Part shown: positions 1 to 8,071 of the stretch, one piece after another
How the letters are laid out: the number at the start of each line of letters is the position of its first letter
How positions within the stretch are numbered: position 1 is the stretch's first letter
Origin: Cupriavidus sp. U2
GTDB lineage: Bacteria > Pseudomonadota > Gammaproteobacteria > Burkholderiales > Burkholderiaceae
Direction of reading: 5' to 3'
Assembly: GCF_009663685.2 (NCBI RefSeq)
Contig: NZ_RCOG02000025.1
Coordinates: 1 to 64,000, forward strand
Length of the DNA: 64,000 bases
The notes under the pieces: model-generated
Told to the model about the DNA's origin: nothing
The model's input: only the letters and a program-made list of their open reading frames with translations
Databases searched by the model: none
Made by a program: the position numbers and the translations under genes

Positions 1-269
1 TCGACCATCGTACGCGCAGCTTCGCGCGGGAACTGGGCCTGGAGCCACTGACCACGCCGGTGCGTTCTCCGCAGAGCAACGGTATGGCCGAATCCTTCGT
101 CAAGACCATGAAGCGCGATTACATCGCGTTCATGAACAAGCCCGACGTGCCGACCGCGCTCTCTCAGCTAACGGTCGCGTTCGAGCAATACAATGACTGG
201 CATCCGCATAAAGCGTTGAAGTATCGTTCGCCTCGGGAGTTCCGACGCGCCGCAACATCATCAACTTAA
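1..269 (+). CDS. IS3-family transposase (OrfB), C-terminal fragment cut by window edge
   Basis: The reading frame is open from the window edge (frame starting at base 3) to a TAA at 267-269. It encodes the end of a DDE integrase-core transposase of the IS3 family, IS2-like subgroup. Visible are the stretch [19 protein letters not shown], which contains the catalytic Glu in NGMAE, and the C-terminal [17 protein letters not shown] block typical of these proteins. OrfB is normally made with OrfA by programmed frameshifting; those parts lie outside the window. The internal GTG at 60 is not a real start. The element's right end is probably near base 300. Confidence 0.9.
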   Translation, partial: DHRTRSFARELGLEPLTTPVRSPQSNGMAESFVKTMKRDYIAFMNKPDVPTALSQLTVAFEQYNDWHPHKALKYRSPREFRRAATSST

Positions 270-280
270 CGGTGTTCGGG

Positions 281-300
281 TGTCCTGAGTTACAGGGTCA
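281..300. repeat. Putative right terminal inverted repeat of the IS3-family element
   Basis: The 20 bases ending in CAGGGTCA lie just past the transposase stop. Read on the other strand they begin TGACCCTG, fitting the TG...CA end rule of IS3 elements. The left end is outside the window, so the repeat cannot be confirmed. Confidence 0.4.
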
Positions 301-910
301 ACTCCACTTAGAGCGCCGTCTAGAAGCAGTAGGGGGTCGCGGCCCGGAGCGGATAGACGCAGTAACTCGCGTTTAGGGCGAAGGCATCCGCGCAAATGCA
401 CTTGAGGTGTCTAAGCTCCACGTTTCAGAGCTCTCGTCAATTGGCGTTGACACACCTTACGTACGGAGTTCAAGGAAATGGACGCGGCGTCCGCGCCGGT
501 GGCGTGGACAGAATCTTGTGGGTAGAACAGCGCGCTGGCCGGCCCTTCTCGGCACAATGCTTCGAAATCTACCGCTGCGTTGGTAAAAAGGCGGCGGTGA
601 TAGCAAAAAAACCCCCGCGAGGGCACGCGATTCGAGAGCAGTTCGCTGCTGAAAAACGCTCAGGCGACGAGCCGCCGACGCCACCGGCCCCGTCTCCGCG
701 GTTGAGCACTGTTGGCCTGAGGGTCTAATTCGGTCAGGCAAGAAGTGCGGGCGGTCGGGCAATCGCTGGCGAGATCGGAAACGCGGGGTCGCTCACCACG
801 CGCGCTCAGGGGCTTCCCCATAAAGGGTACTCGACGTACAAAATCCCATGCATTTTGGACAGCGCCTGACAGCCGGGCTTTCCGTAAAGTGACGACATGA
901 TAGGCAGGGA
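301..910. other. About 600 bp with no supportable gene
   Basis: Several overlapping frames are open on both strands, but none has a recognisable domain, a good ribosome binding site or consistent codon use. The stretch AAAAAAACCCCCGCGAGGG near 605-625 looks like a decayed terminator. Probably degenerate DNA beside the IS element. Confidence 0.5.
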
Positions 911-1138
911 ATGGGACGGATCATGCACGAGGCAAGATACCGAGCGAGATATGGACGGAGCACCGGTGAGCTGGATGATGAAGTGTGGCGGGCGCGCGAA
1001 CGCGTCTGTGCCCAGATTGGCCGCCTCCGGGAGGCGCTCAGCGAAGGCGGCGACGTCAGACTGGCGATGCGGACTCTATGGTATCTGCGCCTGGGCTATG
1101 CAGAACTGCGACGTCTGCGGCATGAGAGGCTCAGATAG
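911..1138 (+). CDS. Small Arg-rich helical hypothetical protein
   Basis: A 75-residue reading frame rich in Arg, Glu and Leu, predicted mostly helical (ELDDEVWRARERVCAQIGRLREALSEGG). No family is recognised. A purine-rich AGGCAGGGA lies directly against the first ATG, and the next ATG at 926 has GGGACGG just upstream, so either start is possible. It overlaps a different-frame ORF starting at 897 that looks like a shadow. Whether it is expressed is uncertain. Confidence 0.3.
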   Translation: MGRIMHEARYRARYGRSTGELDDEVWRARERVCAQIGRLREALSEGGDVRLAMRTLWYLRLGYAELRRLRHERLR

Positions 1139-1150
1139 TCCGATTAGCAG

Positions 1151-1405
1151 TCAACGGCAAGGTGTCCTCGCTGCACGCAAGCTTCGTCTACCTCTGCAGA
1201 GGACGGGTGATTTGAGTGATAGTAGGGCACACATAAATACGGACTCTCCGATTCGCCAGCTCTCCGACTGCCACTCGGTATCTCCAACTATGGTGGTCGA
1301 GCAGCTCATCATCGACATCGATCTACTTTCCGTATTTTGAGCGTGTCCATGACGAAGCCCAGAAAGCAAATGTCCTTGCGAGGCACGCTCACTTTTCTCG
1401 TACAT
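1151..1405 (-). CDS. Hypothetical 84-residue protein with a strong ribosome binding site
   Basis: Read on the minus strand, AAAGGAGG stands six bases before an ATG at 1405 and opens an 84-codon frame beginning MYEKSERASQGHLLSG. The Shine-Dalgarno match is among the best in the window and is the main reason to list this frame. The protein has several Cys residues and a basic C-terminus but no recognised domain, so it may be a remnant that kept its translation signal. A longer version from 1537 has no support. Confidence 0.35.
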   Translation of the reverse strand: MYEKSERASQGHLLSGLRHGHAQNTESRSMSMMSCSTTIVGDTEWQSESWRIGESVFMCALLSLKSPVLCRGRRSLRAARTPCR

Positions 1406-1651
1406 CGATCGCCTCCTTTCACATTGCGCGCCGCACTCGAAGCTGACGCCCGACTCTGTCCTACGCTCCGTAGACTGGCCGGAGCCATGAACGGCTGATG
1501 AACGCAATCGTGCCGACTGCAGATTTCTGGATGTCAAATGCCAGCAAATGGTCGGACCTGTCGTCGGCGCTGCTTCACCGGTCAGGCGCGGGCCACTCGA
1601 CGGTTCGCGACCCTTTATAGGTAGTCGATCCCCCGTTCATCGATACTTTGG

Positions 1652-1672
1652 GACTGGCAGCGAAGCTGCCAG
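1652..1672. repeat. Perfect hairpin, 9-bp stem with GAA loop
   Basis: ACTGGCAGC-GAA-GCTGCCAGT forms a 9-bp stem. It lies about 90 bases past the arsH stop and may act as a transcription end or mRNA-stabilising structure for the ars operon. There is no clear T-run on either strand. Confidence 0.5.
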
Positions 1673-1762
1673 TGAAGGCGGGGCATGCACCTGCGGGCTA
1701 CCGGAGGCCGAAGGCAGTCGTAAAGCAGCCGCTGGATTGTTTTTCGCATTCGTCAGTATCGA

Positions 1763-2527
1763 TCATTCGACTTCACTGCTATCTGTGTCGACTGTCTGGG
1801 CTTCGCTCTCGTGGCGCATGGCCGTCGCTGCAAGCGTCGTGGCATTGGCCTCTGTAGCCTCTTTGCGCTCGCTGTAGCGGTCGGTCAGATAGTCGCTGCG
1901 ATCCCGTATCAGGAGCGTGAACTTGTAGAGCTCCTCCATGACGTCGACCACCCGGTCGTAGTACAACGAGGGCTTCATACGGCCGCTGGCGTCGAACTCC
2001 TGGTACGCCTTGGGCACCGACGACTGGTTCGGAATGGTTACCATCCGCATCCAGCGTCCCAGCACCCGCAGCGCGTTGACGGCATTGAATGACTGCGAGC
2101 CACCGCATACCTGCATCACGGCCAGTGTGCGGCCCTGGGTCGGGCGAATGCCGCCAATCTCCAGCGGGAGCCAGTCGATCTGGTTCTTGAAGACGGCCGT
2201 CAGCGTGCCGTGACGCTCGGGGCTGCACCAGACCTGACCTTCCGACCACTCGGAGAGCTTGCGCAGCTCAACCACCTTCGGGTGATCGGCGGGCACGCTG
2301 TCCGCCATCGGCAGGTCGCGCGGATCGAAGACGCGGGTCTCCGCCCCGAAGTGCAGCAGGATCCGTTCGGCTTCCTGCACCAGCAGCCGGCTGTAAGACG
2401 TGTCGCGCAGCGAGCCGTAGAGCAGCAGGATGCGGGGTCGGTGGGTACTGACGCGGGCGGGCTCCAGCTTATGGAGATTGGGCGTATCGAGCACCGCAGG
2501 GACGATATTGGGCAGATCCGCGGTCAT
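1763..2527 (-). CDS. arsH: ArsH, NADPH-dependent FMN reductase / organoarsenical oxidase
   Basis: A 254-residue flavodoxin-like flavoprotein. ArsH proteins use NADPH and FMN and oxidise trivalent methylated or aromatic arsenicals to less toxic pentavalent forms in the cytoplasm. The phosphate-binding segment [13 protein letters not shown] lies near residues 32-45, and the family hallmarks [20 protein letters not shown] and the downstream [21 protein letters not shown] are visible. The start was chosen at 2527 because its ATG overlaps the arsC stop as ATGA; the upstream extension in the same frame is shadow of arsC. The last gene of acr3-arsC-arsH. The C-terminal tail rich in Glu, Thr and Ser is longer than strictly needed. 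Confidence 0.95.
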   Translation of the reverse strand: MTADLPNIVPAVLDTPNLHKLEPARVSTHRPRILLLYGSLRDTSYSRLLVQEAERILLHFGAETRVFDPRDLPMADSVPADHPKVVELRKLSEWSEGQVWCSPERHGTLTAVFKNQIDWLPLEIGGIRPTQGRTLAVMQVCGGSQSFNAVNALRVLGRWMRMVTIPNQSSVPKAYQEFDASGRMKPSLYYDRVVDVMEELYKFTLLIRDRSDYLTDRYSERKEATEANATTLAATAMRHESEAQTVDTDSSEVE

Positions 2528-2946
2528 TGAATCCTCCGCCCTTGCGCGTCGATGACGGCCTCGCCGTCTTCCTTGGTGAAGGCGCCTTGCTGCGGCGCCG
2601 GCAGGATGTCCAGCACGAGTTCCGACGGCCGGCACAGCCGCACGCCCAACTCGGTGACGACGAAGGGCCGGTTGATCAGGATCGGATGGGCCAGCATGGC
2701 ATCGAGCAACTGGTCGTCGGTGAGTGCTGGATCACCAAGGCCAAGCTCGGCATAGGGCGTGCCCTTCTCGCGGATGGCTTCGCGCACGGTGAGCCCGGCA
2801 TCGCGGATCATTGCCTGCAAGGTCTGCCGGTCGGGTGGCGTGTTCACGTACTCGATAACGGCCGGCTCGATGCCCGCATTGCGGATCATGGCCAGCGTGT
2901 TGCGTGACGTACCGCACGCCGGGTTGTGATAGATGGTGACGGTCAT
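2524..2946 (-). CDS. arsC: ArsC, glutaredoxin-dependent arsenate reductase
   Basis: A 140-residue thioredoxin-fold arsenate reductase that converts As(V) to As(III) for export by the neighbouring Acr3 pump. It begins [18 protein letters not shown]: the catalytic Cys sits in NPACGTSRN near residue 11, as in the glutaredoxin-coupled R773-type class. The Arg-containing segment [21 protein letters not shown] matches the substrate-binding region. Length is normal. It overlaps arsH by four bases and follows acr3 with eight bases between them, so co-transcription is expected. Confidence 0.95.
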   Translation of the reverse strand: MTVTIYHNPACGTSRNTLAMIRNAGIEPAVIEYVNTPPDRQTLQAMIRDAGLTVREAIREKGTPYAELGLGDPALTDDQLLDAMLAHPILINRPFVVTELGVRLCRPSELVLDILPAPQQGAFTKEDGEAVIDAQGRRIQ

Positions 2947-2954
2947 GGGGTATC

Positions 2955-4022
2955 TCAGCGCGCTTCGTACCAGTGTTGCGAGCGGTTGACGACACCAACG
3001 ACGAACAGCATCACGGGGACCTCGATCAGCACGCCGACGACCGTGGTCAGCGCCGCGCCCGACTGTAAACCGAACAGGCTGATGGCGGTGGCCACGGCCA
3101 GCTCGAAGAAGTTGCTTGCGCCAATCAGCGCCGATGGACCGGCCACGCAATGGGCCACGCCGAGCTTGCGGTTCAGCAGGTAGGCCAGGCCGGAGTTCAG
3201 CAAGACCTGAATCAGAATTGGTACGGCCAGCAGGAGTATGATCAGCGGCTGCTCGACGATGGCGTTGCCCTGGAAGCCGAACAGCAGCACCAGCGTCGCA
3301 AGCAGCGCGGTGATCGAGTAGGGCCCCAGCGCACCGACCACTCGCTTGTAGGTAACTTCGCCTCGTTCCAGCAGTGCCTTGCGGATGACCTGTGCGATCA
3401 GCACGGGCACCACAATGTACAGCGCGACCGACGTGATGAGCGTATCCCAGGGAACCGTGATTGAGGACAGACCCAGCAGCAGCGCGACGACGGGAGCGAA
3501 GGCCACGACCATGATCGCGTCGTCGAGCGCCACCTGGGACAGGGTGAAGTAGGGGTCGCCTTTGCAGAGCTGCGACCAGACAAACACCATCGCCGTGCAA
3601 GGCGCCGCCGCCAGCAGGATCAGGCCAGCGATATAGCTGTCGAGTTGATCCACTGGCAGCCAGCCCGCGAACAGGTGACGGATGAAGATCCAGGCCAACA
3701 GCGCCATGGACAACGGCTTGACCAGCCAGTTCACGAAGAGCGTCACGCCGATGCCACGCCAGTGTCCCGGGACCTGGCCCATGGCACCGAAATCGATCTT
3801 GATCAGCATCGGGATGATCATGATCCAGATCAGGACGCCGACCGGCAGGTTCACCTGTGCGACCTCCATGGCGCCAATGGCCTGAAAGACGGGGGGCAGC
3901 CATTGGCCGAGGAGGATGCCGGCGACGATGCAAAGCGTCACCCAGACGGTCAGATAGCGTTCGAACATGCCAATGGCGCTAGGTTGTGATGCCTCGGCTA
4001 TGGGGTAGATCTGTTCAGACAT
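2955..4022 (-). CDS. acr3: Acr3-type arsenite efflux permease
   Basis: A 355-residue membrane protein with about ten hydrophobic segments, belonging to the ACR3/BART superfamily, which exports As(OH)3 using the proton motive force. Characteristic pieces are the VNLPVGVLIWIMIIPMLIKID region, the FVNWLVKPLSMALLAWIF helix and the segment LAAAPCTAMVFVWSQLCKGD carrying the conserved Cys of the transport path. The ATG at 4022 has no strong Shine-Dalgarno sequence. Sixty-one bases upstream is the stop of a transposase-ArsI fusion, so the pump may now be transcribed through that fusion. In related operons it is commonly encoded after arsR and arsI, which are absent or broken here. Confidence 0.95.
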   Translation of the reverse strand: MSEQIYPIAEASQPSAIGMFERYLTVWVTLCIVAGILLGQWLPPVFQAIGAMEVAQVNLPVGVLIWIMIIPMLIKIDFGAMGQVPGHWRGIGVTLFVNWLVKPLSMALLAWIFIRHLFAGWLPVDQLDSYIAGLILLAAAPCTAMVFVWSQLCKGDPYFTLSQVALDDAIMVVAFAPVVALLLGLSSITVPWDTLITSVALYIVVPVLIAQVIRKALLERGEVTYKRVVGALGPYSITALLATLVLLFGFQGNAIVEQPLIILLLAVPILIQVLLNSGLAYLLNRKLGVAHCVAGPSALIGASNFFELAVATAISLFGLQSGAALTTVVGVLIEVPVMLFVVGVVNRSQHWYEAR

Positions 4023-4083
4023 GGTGCAGGATCAAGAAGGGCACAGTCGCCCTTAGGACTTGGATCGTGGCGTCGCGAAAAAC

Positions 4084-4398
4084 TCAGCAGCAGCCGGATT
4101 CCGGCGCGCAGCGGGTGGTGCTAGTGGATCGCTTCGGGGTGGCGGTCACTGGGACTGGTACGCAGCACGCGGCGGCCTCGGCGCTACGATCGCGCGATGC
4201 GCCGAAAGTGGGAGCACCACCGAGCGTGTAGAACGATTCCCAGGCGATGCCGGTAGGGTCGACCGACCAATGCTTGTTCAAGGTCGCGTAACAGCAGTTC
4301 ATCTCGGACTGAGACTGCATGGACGGCTGGGCGCTGACCAATCGCGTCTGCATCTCGGCCAACTCTGCGTCCGTCTCCACCTGGACGCTTAGGTGATC
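4084..4398 (-). pseudogene. arsI: arsI 3' remnant (C-As lyase / CadI family)
   Basis: About 105 codons of ArsI, the Fe(II)-dependent extradiol-type dioxygenase that demethylates trivalent organoarsenicals. The remnant starts at the DHL motif holding one of the iron-ligand His residues, and keeps the vicinal Cys pair in MNCCYATLNKHW that binds the arsenical and the ligand Glu in GIAWESFYTLG. The N-terminal half, including the first iron ligand, is missing and replaced in frame by transposase sequence. The identification rests on motif order and on position in front of acr3. Confidence 0.8.
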
Positions 4399-5094
4399 CC
4401 CATCAGCGGTGCTCACCAGCGCGCTGACTACCAAGCCGTGACGGTTGTCACTCAACGTATGGCCCATGTAGCGCAGTTCACTGCCGGTCTTGCCTTTGCG
4501 ATAGAGCTTCGCATCGGGATCGGTCTTGGACTGATGCGTCTCGTTGCTGCGTTGCTGTCCCCTGAAGTCGCCACTATCGTCGTCGCCATCGCTGCCATCC
4601 TTGCGCACGAAGCTCTTGTGGCCCGCCCACGCCTGGATCAGCGTGCCGTCCACGCTGAAGTGCTCGCCCGACAACCAGTTCTTCTTCTGCGCGAGGGCCA
4701 GTACTTCGTTGAAGAATTCGATCACTGCATCGTGCTGGATCAGGCGCGCACGGTTCTTGGTGAATACAGTGGGCACCCATACTGTATCGTCCATCGACAG
4801 CCCAATGAACCAGCGAAATAGCAGGTTGTACTGCGTTTGCTCCATCAGTTGACGCTCGGACCGGATGCTGTAGAGCACCTGCAACAGCATCGCCCGCAAC
4901 AGCTTCTCCGGTGCGATGCTCGGGCGACCGCCTTTGATGTCGGCCTCATACATCTCGGCGAACAGCCGATCCATCTTCGCCAGTGCCAGATTGGCCATCG
5001 TCCGGATCGAACGCAGTGGATGAGACTTCGGTACGAAATCGTCCAGCCGCCGCATTGTGAACAAGCTTTCGGTGAAGGTGTCGGCGCCGCGCAT
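4084..5094 (-). CDS. In-frame fusion of truncated IS5-family transposase and ArsI C-terminal half
   Basis: A single 336-residue frame made from two unrelated genes. Residues 1-232 are an IS5-family transposase: MRGADTFTESLFTMRRLDDF, the DUF772-type GGRPSIAPEKLLRAMLLQVL block, and FSVDGTLIQAWAGHKSF with the first catalytic Asp. The second Asp and Glu region is gone, so it should not transpose. From residue 233 (DHLSVQVETDAELAEMQ) the protein is the C-terminal half of an ArsI/CadI dioxygenase, ending in Cys-rich ACC and GCC motifs. The join lies near 4398 after STADG, where related transposases continue YAERE. The acr3 gene follows by 61 bases. Whether the fusion protein is stable or active is unknown. 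Confidence 0.85.
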   Translation of the reverse strand: MRGADTFTESLFTMRRLDDFVPKSHPLRSIRTMANLALAKMDRLFAEMYEADIKGGRPSIAPEKLLRAMLLQVLYSIRSERQLMEQTQYNLLFRWFIGLSMDDTVWVPTVFTKNRARLIQHDAVIEFFNEVLALAQKKNWLSGEHFSVDGTLIQAWAGHKSFVRKDGSDGDDDSGDFRGQQRSNETHQSKTDPDAKLYRKGKTGSELRYMGHTLSDNRHGLVVSALVSTADGDHLSVQVETDAELAEMQTRLVSAQPSMQSQSEMNCCYATLNKHWSVDPTGIAWESFYTLGGAPTFGASRDRSAEAAACCVPVPVTATPKRSTSTTRCAPESGCC

Positions 5095-5159
5095 GCGATG
5101 TTGGGAAAGTGGATCGTGTCGAGTTCTCAGATCAACGTTTGAACATGTCCGCGCGCCGA

Positions 5160-5369
5160 CTATGGCTCGAGGTATTTCAGCAGCCTGCTAGCTTTTCCGT
5201 CCTCGCTCAGAAACATGTATCGACCGGATGAAAGAGGAATTCCCTCATTGCACCCGCCCACTATTTTCTGTATGGCGGCCAGACGCCCATCAGCCGCCAA
5301 CGGGAGCGAGAGTGCCGTACTGGATCCGTCTGGGTAGATAACGATTGCGGAATACGTGTCGCTGCTCAT
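5160..5369 (-). CDS. Small DUF3846-like hypothetical protein
   Basis: A 69-residue protein with the pattern IQKIVGGCNEGIPLSSGRYMFLSEDGKASRL, resembling the (I/V)VGG..E..PL.DG....NE(D/E)GK signature of DUF3846 proteins common on plasmids, phages and integrative elements. Function unknown. The purine run GCAGGAA lies about six bases before the ATG at 5369. It sits next to the truncated IS and the DndC-like gene, in line with accessory DNA. Confidence 0.6.
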   Translation of the reverse strand: MSSDTYSAIVIYPDGSSTALSLPLAADGRLAAIQKIVGGCNEGIPLSSGRYMFLSEDGKASRLLKYLEP

Positions 5370-5531
5370 TTAGGAATTTCCTGCATCTGCATGTAGGTTC
5401 TTAGTTCCGATCGCCCGGTTCTGGTTCCTCCGCAAGTAGCGCTACAAGTTCCGCACCGCGAGGGAACGACGTTAGCCAACTGCCTTGGGGGGGGCATTGA
5501 ACTGCTCTACTGCAAAGCTCAACCTTCGCTA

Positions 5532-5561
5532 TTGACACATTGGCACCGTAGCCCATATACC
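5532..5561 (+). promoter_or_regulatory. Sigma70-like promoter for the DndC-like gene
   Basis: TTGACA at 5532-5537 matches the -35 consensus exactly. TATACC at 5556-5561 follows after an 18-base spacer as a plausible -10. A ribosome binding site AGGGAGG is at 5617-5623, seven bases before a GTG start at 5630. Confidence 0.5.
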
Positions 5562-5629
5562 AAGGATGCTGTCTCCGTCCGAGCATCGCGGCAACAGGTA
5601 AATTCCATTTAAAAACAGGGAGGTACTGA

Positions 5630-7024
5630 GTGTTATTTACGCTTCAATCCGCGGATCATCCTAACTCGATCGACCTCAAAATCGGGCCGCAGCGGAGTTT
5701 CCGGCGAAAGCTGTTTCGTCAGTTTCGCCAACAGGGCCTCGCGGAGCCTGTAACCTGCCTCGGCAGTCGATACGATGAAAGCACGCGGCGGGCCGCTGGC
5801 ATGCGCCTGCGCGGGGATTCTGACAATGCAGCCTCGCGCAACAAGGATGGTGACCTGGTCATCAGTCCGGTGGCGCATTGGAGCGATGACGATATCTGGG
5901 AGGCCGTCTCCCTTTATGCTGGTGGTGCTCGCCCCGGTTACTCTGATTTCGAAGAGATGCGGCGCATCTACGCCCATTCTGTCGGGACTTCGTGTGCTGT
6001 CGTGGCTGACGCGATACTGGACGGTGGTGGTGGCCGGCGGCAAGGGAAGTGCGGTGCGCGCCTCGGCTGTCACGTTTGCCAGATGGCCGAGGATAAGAGC
6101 CTCGCGAATATGGTGGCCTACGGCGACCGGTACGCCTATGCCGCAGGCCTGCAGAAGCTCAATCGCTTCATTCGGGCAACTCGCTACGACTGGTCGCGGC
6201 GCCATTGGATCGGGCGCACCATTCGAGGTGGCTACGTCAGGGTGATGCCGGACACGTACCACCCCTCAATGTTGCGTGCGCTAACTCGTTACATGTTCCA
6301 GTTGGATTTCGACGAGCAGCGGCGGGCAGCCAGTGTTGGAGAGCAGCCGAAGTTCCAGTTGCTCCTCCTTGATATGATGATCGCGGTCGACGCAATGCAG
6401 TCGCTCAACGGTGTCGCGAAGCCTTTCGCGGCCTGGGCTGACCTCCGCGATATTCAGGTACGCGGAATCCGTTACGACGTCCCGGACGTGCCCGACATTC
6501 ACCAGTCCGCTATGCCGATCGCTCGATATCTCCATGTTGGCAGCGAGTGGGACGACTCCGCACCCGACGCCGATTGGACCGGCTTGCGCGATCCAATGCG
6601 CGAAGCACTGACGGAGGGGAGTGCATGTCAATCCAGCATTATTTTCGCAGCAGACGGGCGGGCAGTGTTGGACTTGCAGACGGCGCAGCAGTTTGACGTG
6701 GACGCTGAAGCCGCTCAGCTCATTGCGGAGTTCGAGGTCGATCGGCTTCTCGATATGCACGACGCAGACGGAGGGCCGGGCTCGGTAACGGCAGGGTATC
6801 GCTGGTACGCGCATTACGGCTGCTTGACGCTTTCTCACGCGCAGAAGGTGGAGCACGATGAGATCGCCCGGCGAACCGCGTTCAAGGACCGCCTGGGGCT
6901 GACGCTGAGCTACGACCTCAAGGACGTGTTGGCACGGTCTGTTCCTTTGGAGGATCTTCCCGCCGCGGCGCGAGCCGTTTGGGGAGGCCTCAGTAGTGAA
7001 CCGGCGCAGCTTTTGCTGTGCTAA
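5630..7024 (+). CDS. DndC/PAPS-reductase-like protein without the PP-loop
   Basis: A 464-residue protein related to the phosphoadenosine phosphosulfate reductase family, closest in motif pattern to DndC-like proteins. Visible are the mid-domain signature LGSRYDESTRRAAGMR, SPVAHWSDDDIWEAV, and a cluster motif CGARLGCHVCQMAEDKSL near residues 143-160, matching the C-x6-C-x2-C iron-sulfur site of DndC. The N-terminal SGGKDS loop that binds ATP is absent. Family members are longer at this end, so it is either truncated or a variant that relies on a partner. A stop precedes the GTG start, and a good Shine-Dalgarno and promoter sit upstream. No other dnd genes are nearby. A strong terminator follows. 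Confidence 0.65.
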   Translation: MLFTLQSADHPNSIDLKIGPQRSFRRKLFRQFRQQGLAEPVTCLGSRYDESTRRAAGMRLRGDSDNAASRNKDGDLVISPVAHWSDDDIWEAVSLYAGGARPGYSDFEEMRRIYAHSVGTSCAVVADAILDGGGGRRQGKCGARLGCHVCQMAEDKSLANMVAYGDRYAYAAGLQKLNRFIRATRYDWSRRHWIGRTIRGGYVRVMPDTYHPSMLRALTRYMFQLDFDEQRRAASVGEQPKFQLLLLDMMIAVDAMQSLNGVAKPFAAWADLRDIQVRGIRYDVPDVPDIHQSAMPIARYLHVGSEWDDSAPDADWTGLRDPMREALTEGSACQSSIIFAADGRAVLDLQTAQQFDVDAEAAQLIAEFEVDRLLDMHDADGGPGSVTAGYRWYAHYGCLTLSHAQKVEHDEIARRTAFKDRLGLTLSYDLKDVLARSVPLEDLPAAARAVWGGLSSEPAQLLLC

Positions 7025-7036
7025 GCCCCTTCAAGA

Positions 7037-7069
7037 AGCCCCGGCGTCGTCGACGCTCGGGGCTTTTTC
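7037..7069 (+). terminator. Rho-independent terminator after the DndC-like gene
   Basis: AGCCCCGGCGTCG pairs with CGACGCTCGGGGCT (one bulge) and is followed by TTTTTCTTT, thirteen bases past the stop codon. Confidence 0.85.
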
Positions 7070-7277
7070 TTTCGGCAAGCGGTCGATATGGAGCAGAGAC
7101 CCTGAAAGCTCGGGTAAATCATGCGTGTTTCGGGCGAAAGATTCTCTCTACCGGGGCGATAATTGGAGCAGCATTGACGGCACTGCTGACATTCCAGAGT
7201 CGGCGCAGTGCAGCCCTAGAAGCGACCGGTTCTGACAGCCGGCACGGCTACTTAAATAACGCAACGGAATAGCTTTC

Positions 7278-7535
7278 GTGACTAACCACAAGATTAGCGG
7301 GCTACACCCAGATTCTCAGCGATTGCTCTGGGCAATGGTGTACAACAGGCGCACTGAGCCATTTGACAACAAGAAACCGTGGCGTCAGTTGAGCAGCCGT
7401 AAACTCATAACCAGGATACATGCCGACCACATGGCTGAAGAGCAATGGGCAGTGACGCCTCTCGGTGTAGACATACTCCAATGCTACGCACCGTATCTGA
7501 AGCGCATGGGGCTGAACTGCCCGCCTAGAGATTGA
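7278..7535 (+). CDS. Hypothetical 85-residue protein
   Basis: An 85-codon frame from a GTG at 7278. The protein is basic and compact (LHPDSQRLLWAMVYNRRTEPFD... WAVTPLGVDILQCY). The stretch ITRIHADHMAEEQWAVTPLGVDILQCYAPY resembles the helix-plus-wing pattern of small winged-helix proteins, but no family is recognised. The start codon is supported only weakly (GGAA twelve bases upstream). It lies alone between a terminator and an autotransporter remnant. Confidence 0.45.
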   Translation: MTNHKISGLHPDSQRLLWAMVYNRRTEPFDNKKPWRQLSSRKLITRIHADHMAEEQWAVTPLGVDILQCYAPYLKRMGLNCPPRD

Positions 7536-7599
7536 AACGGTGGCGGGCACGGAAGTTTTGGTACTCGACGAGCATGGACGATCGCTCTATAGCTGCTAC

Positions 7600-7829
7600 G
7601 CGAGAGCGTGCGGAGGCAGCGTGCTCGGCAGCAACCTGAACATCGTCAACAAGGGGACCATCGTAGCAGGCGGCCCCGGCTTGGCGGCTGTGCAGTTCAC
7701 GGCGCTGGCCGAACGGCGCGCCAACTTCGCTATCTCGCCCATGCCACGCTTGGCTCGCGCTATACCGGCCAGTTCGGTGGCGGCAACCAGGACCATACCG
7801 GGACGGTGGGATTGCGGTGGAGGTTCTAG
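7600..7829 (+). pseudogene. Autotransporter remnant: passenger piece joined to beta-barrel end, frameshifted
   Basis: One frame reads GSNLNIVNKGTIVAGGPGLAA and AERRANFAIS, typical of a passenger beta-helix and of the barrel. After a one-base loss near 7740 the next frame reads ATLGSRYTGQFGGGNQDHTG and ends WRF at a stop at 7827-7829, the classic C-terminus of type Va autotransporters. The 5' end is missing and a deletion has brought passenger and barrel pieces together. A second remnant with nearly the same end is at 50632-50822. Confidence 0.7.
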
Positions 7830-8071
7830 GGTTCAGGGCAGGGAGGGAAGAGCGGCAATATTGCAGAAGCCGCCTCCTGATCGATAAATTGCGAACCGGC
7901 GTTGGTTGCGATGGGCTGGGGTAGGCGCGCTTCTTGCTTATTCTCCCTAGCGGCGCCGAGCGTTGGCGCAGGTGGCCGAAATGCGTGCGGTCTACTGATG
8001 TTACACCGGGGGCATAATTATCGAGTTCGTGCGCCTTTCCCGCAGCGAGGAGGCGGCTTGGTTGGTCTGAG

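Noticed and set aside
396..762. Overlapping frames on both strands between the IS3 end and the ars genes
   Set aside because: No family, translation signal or coherent codon use; the opposing frames mirror each other.
5401..5586. A 61-codon minus-strand frame before the DndC-like gene
   Set aside because: No Shine-Dalgarno and no similarity; it overlaps the promoter of the DndC-like gene on the other strand.
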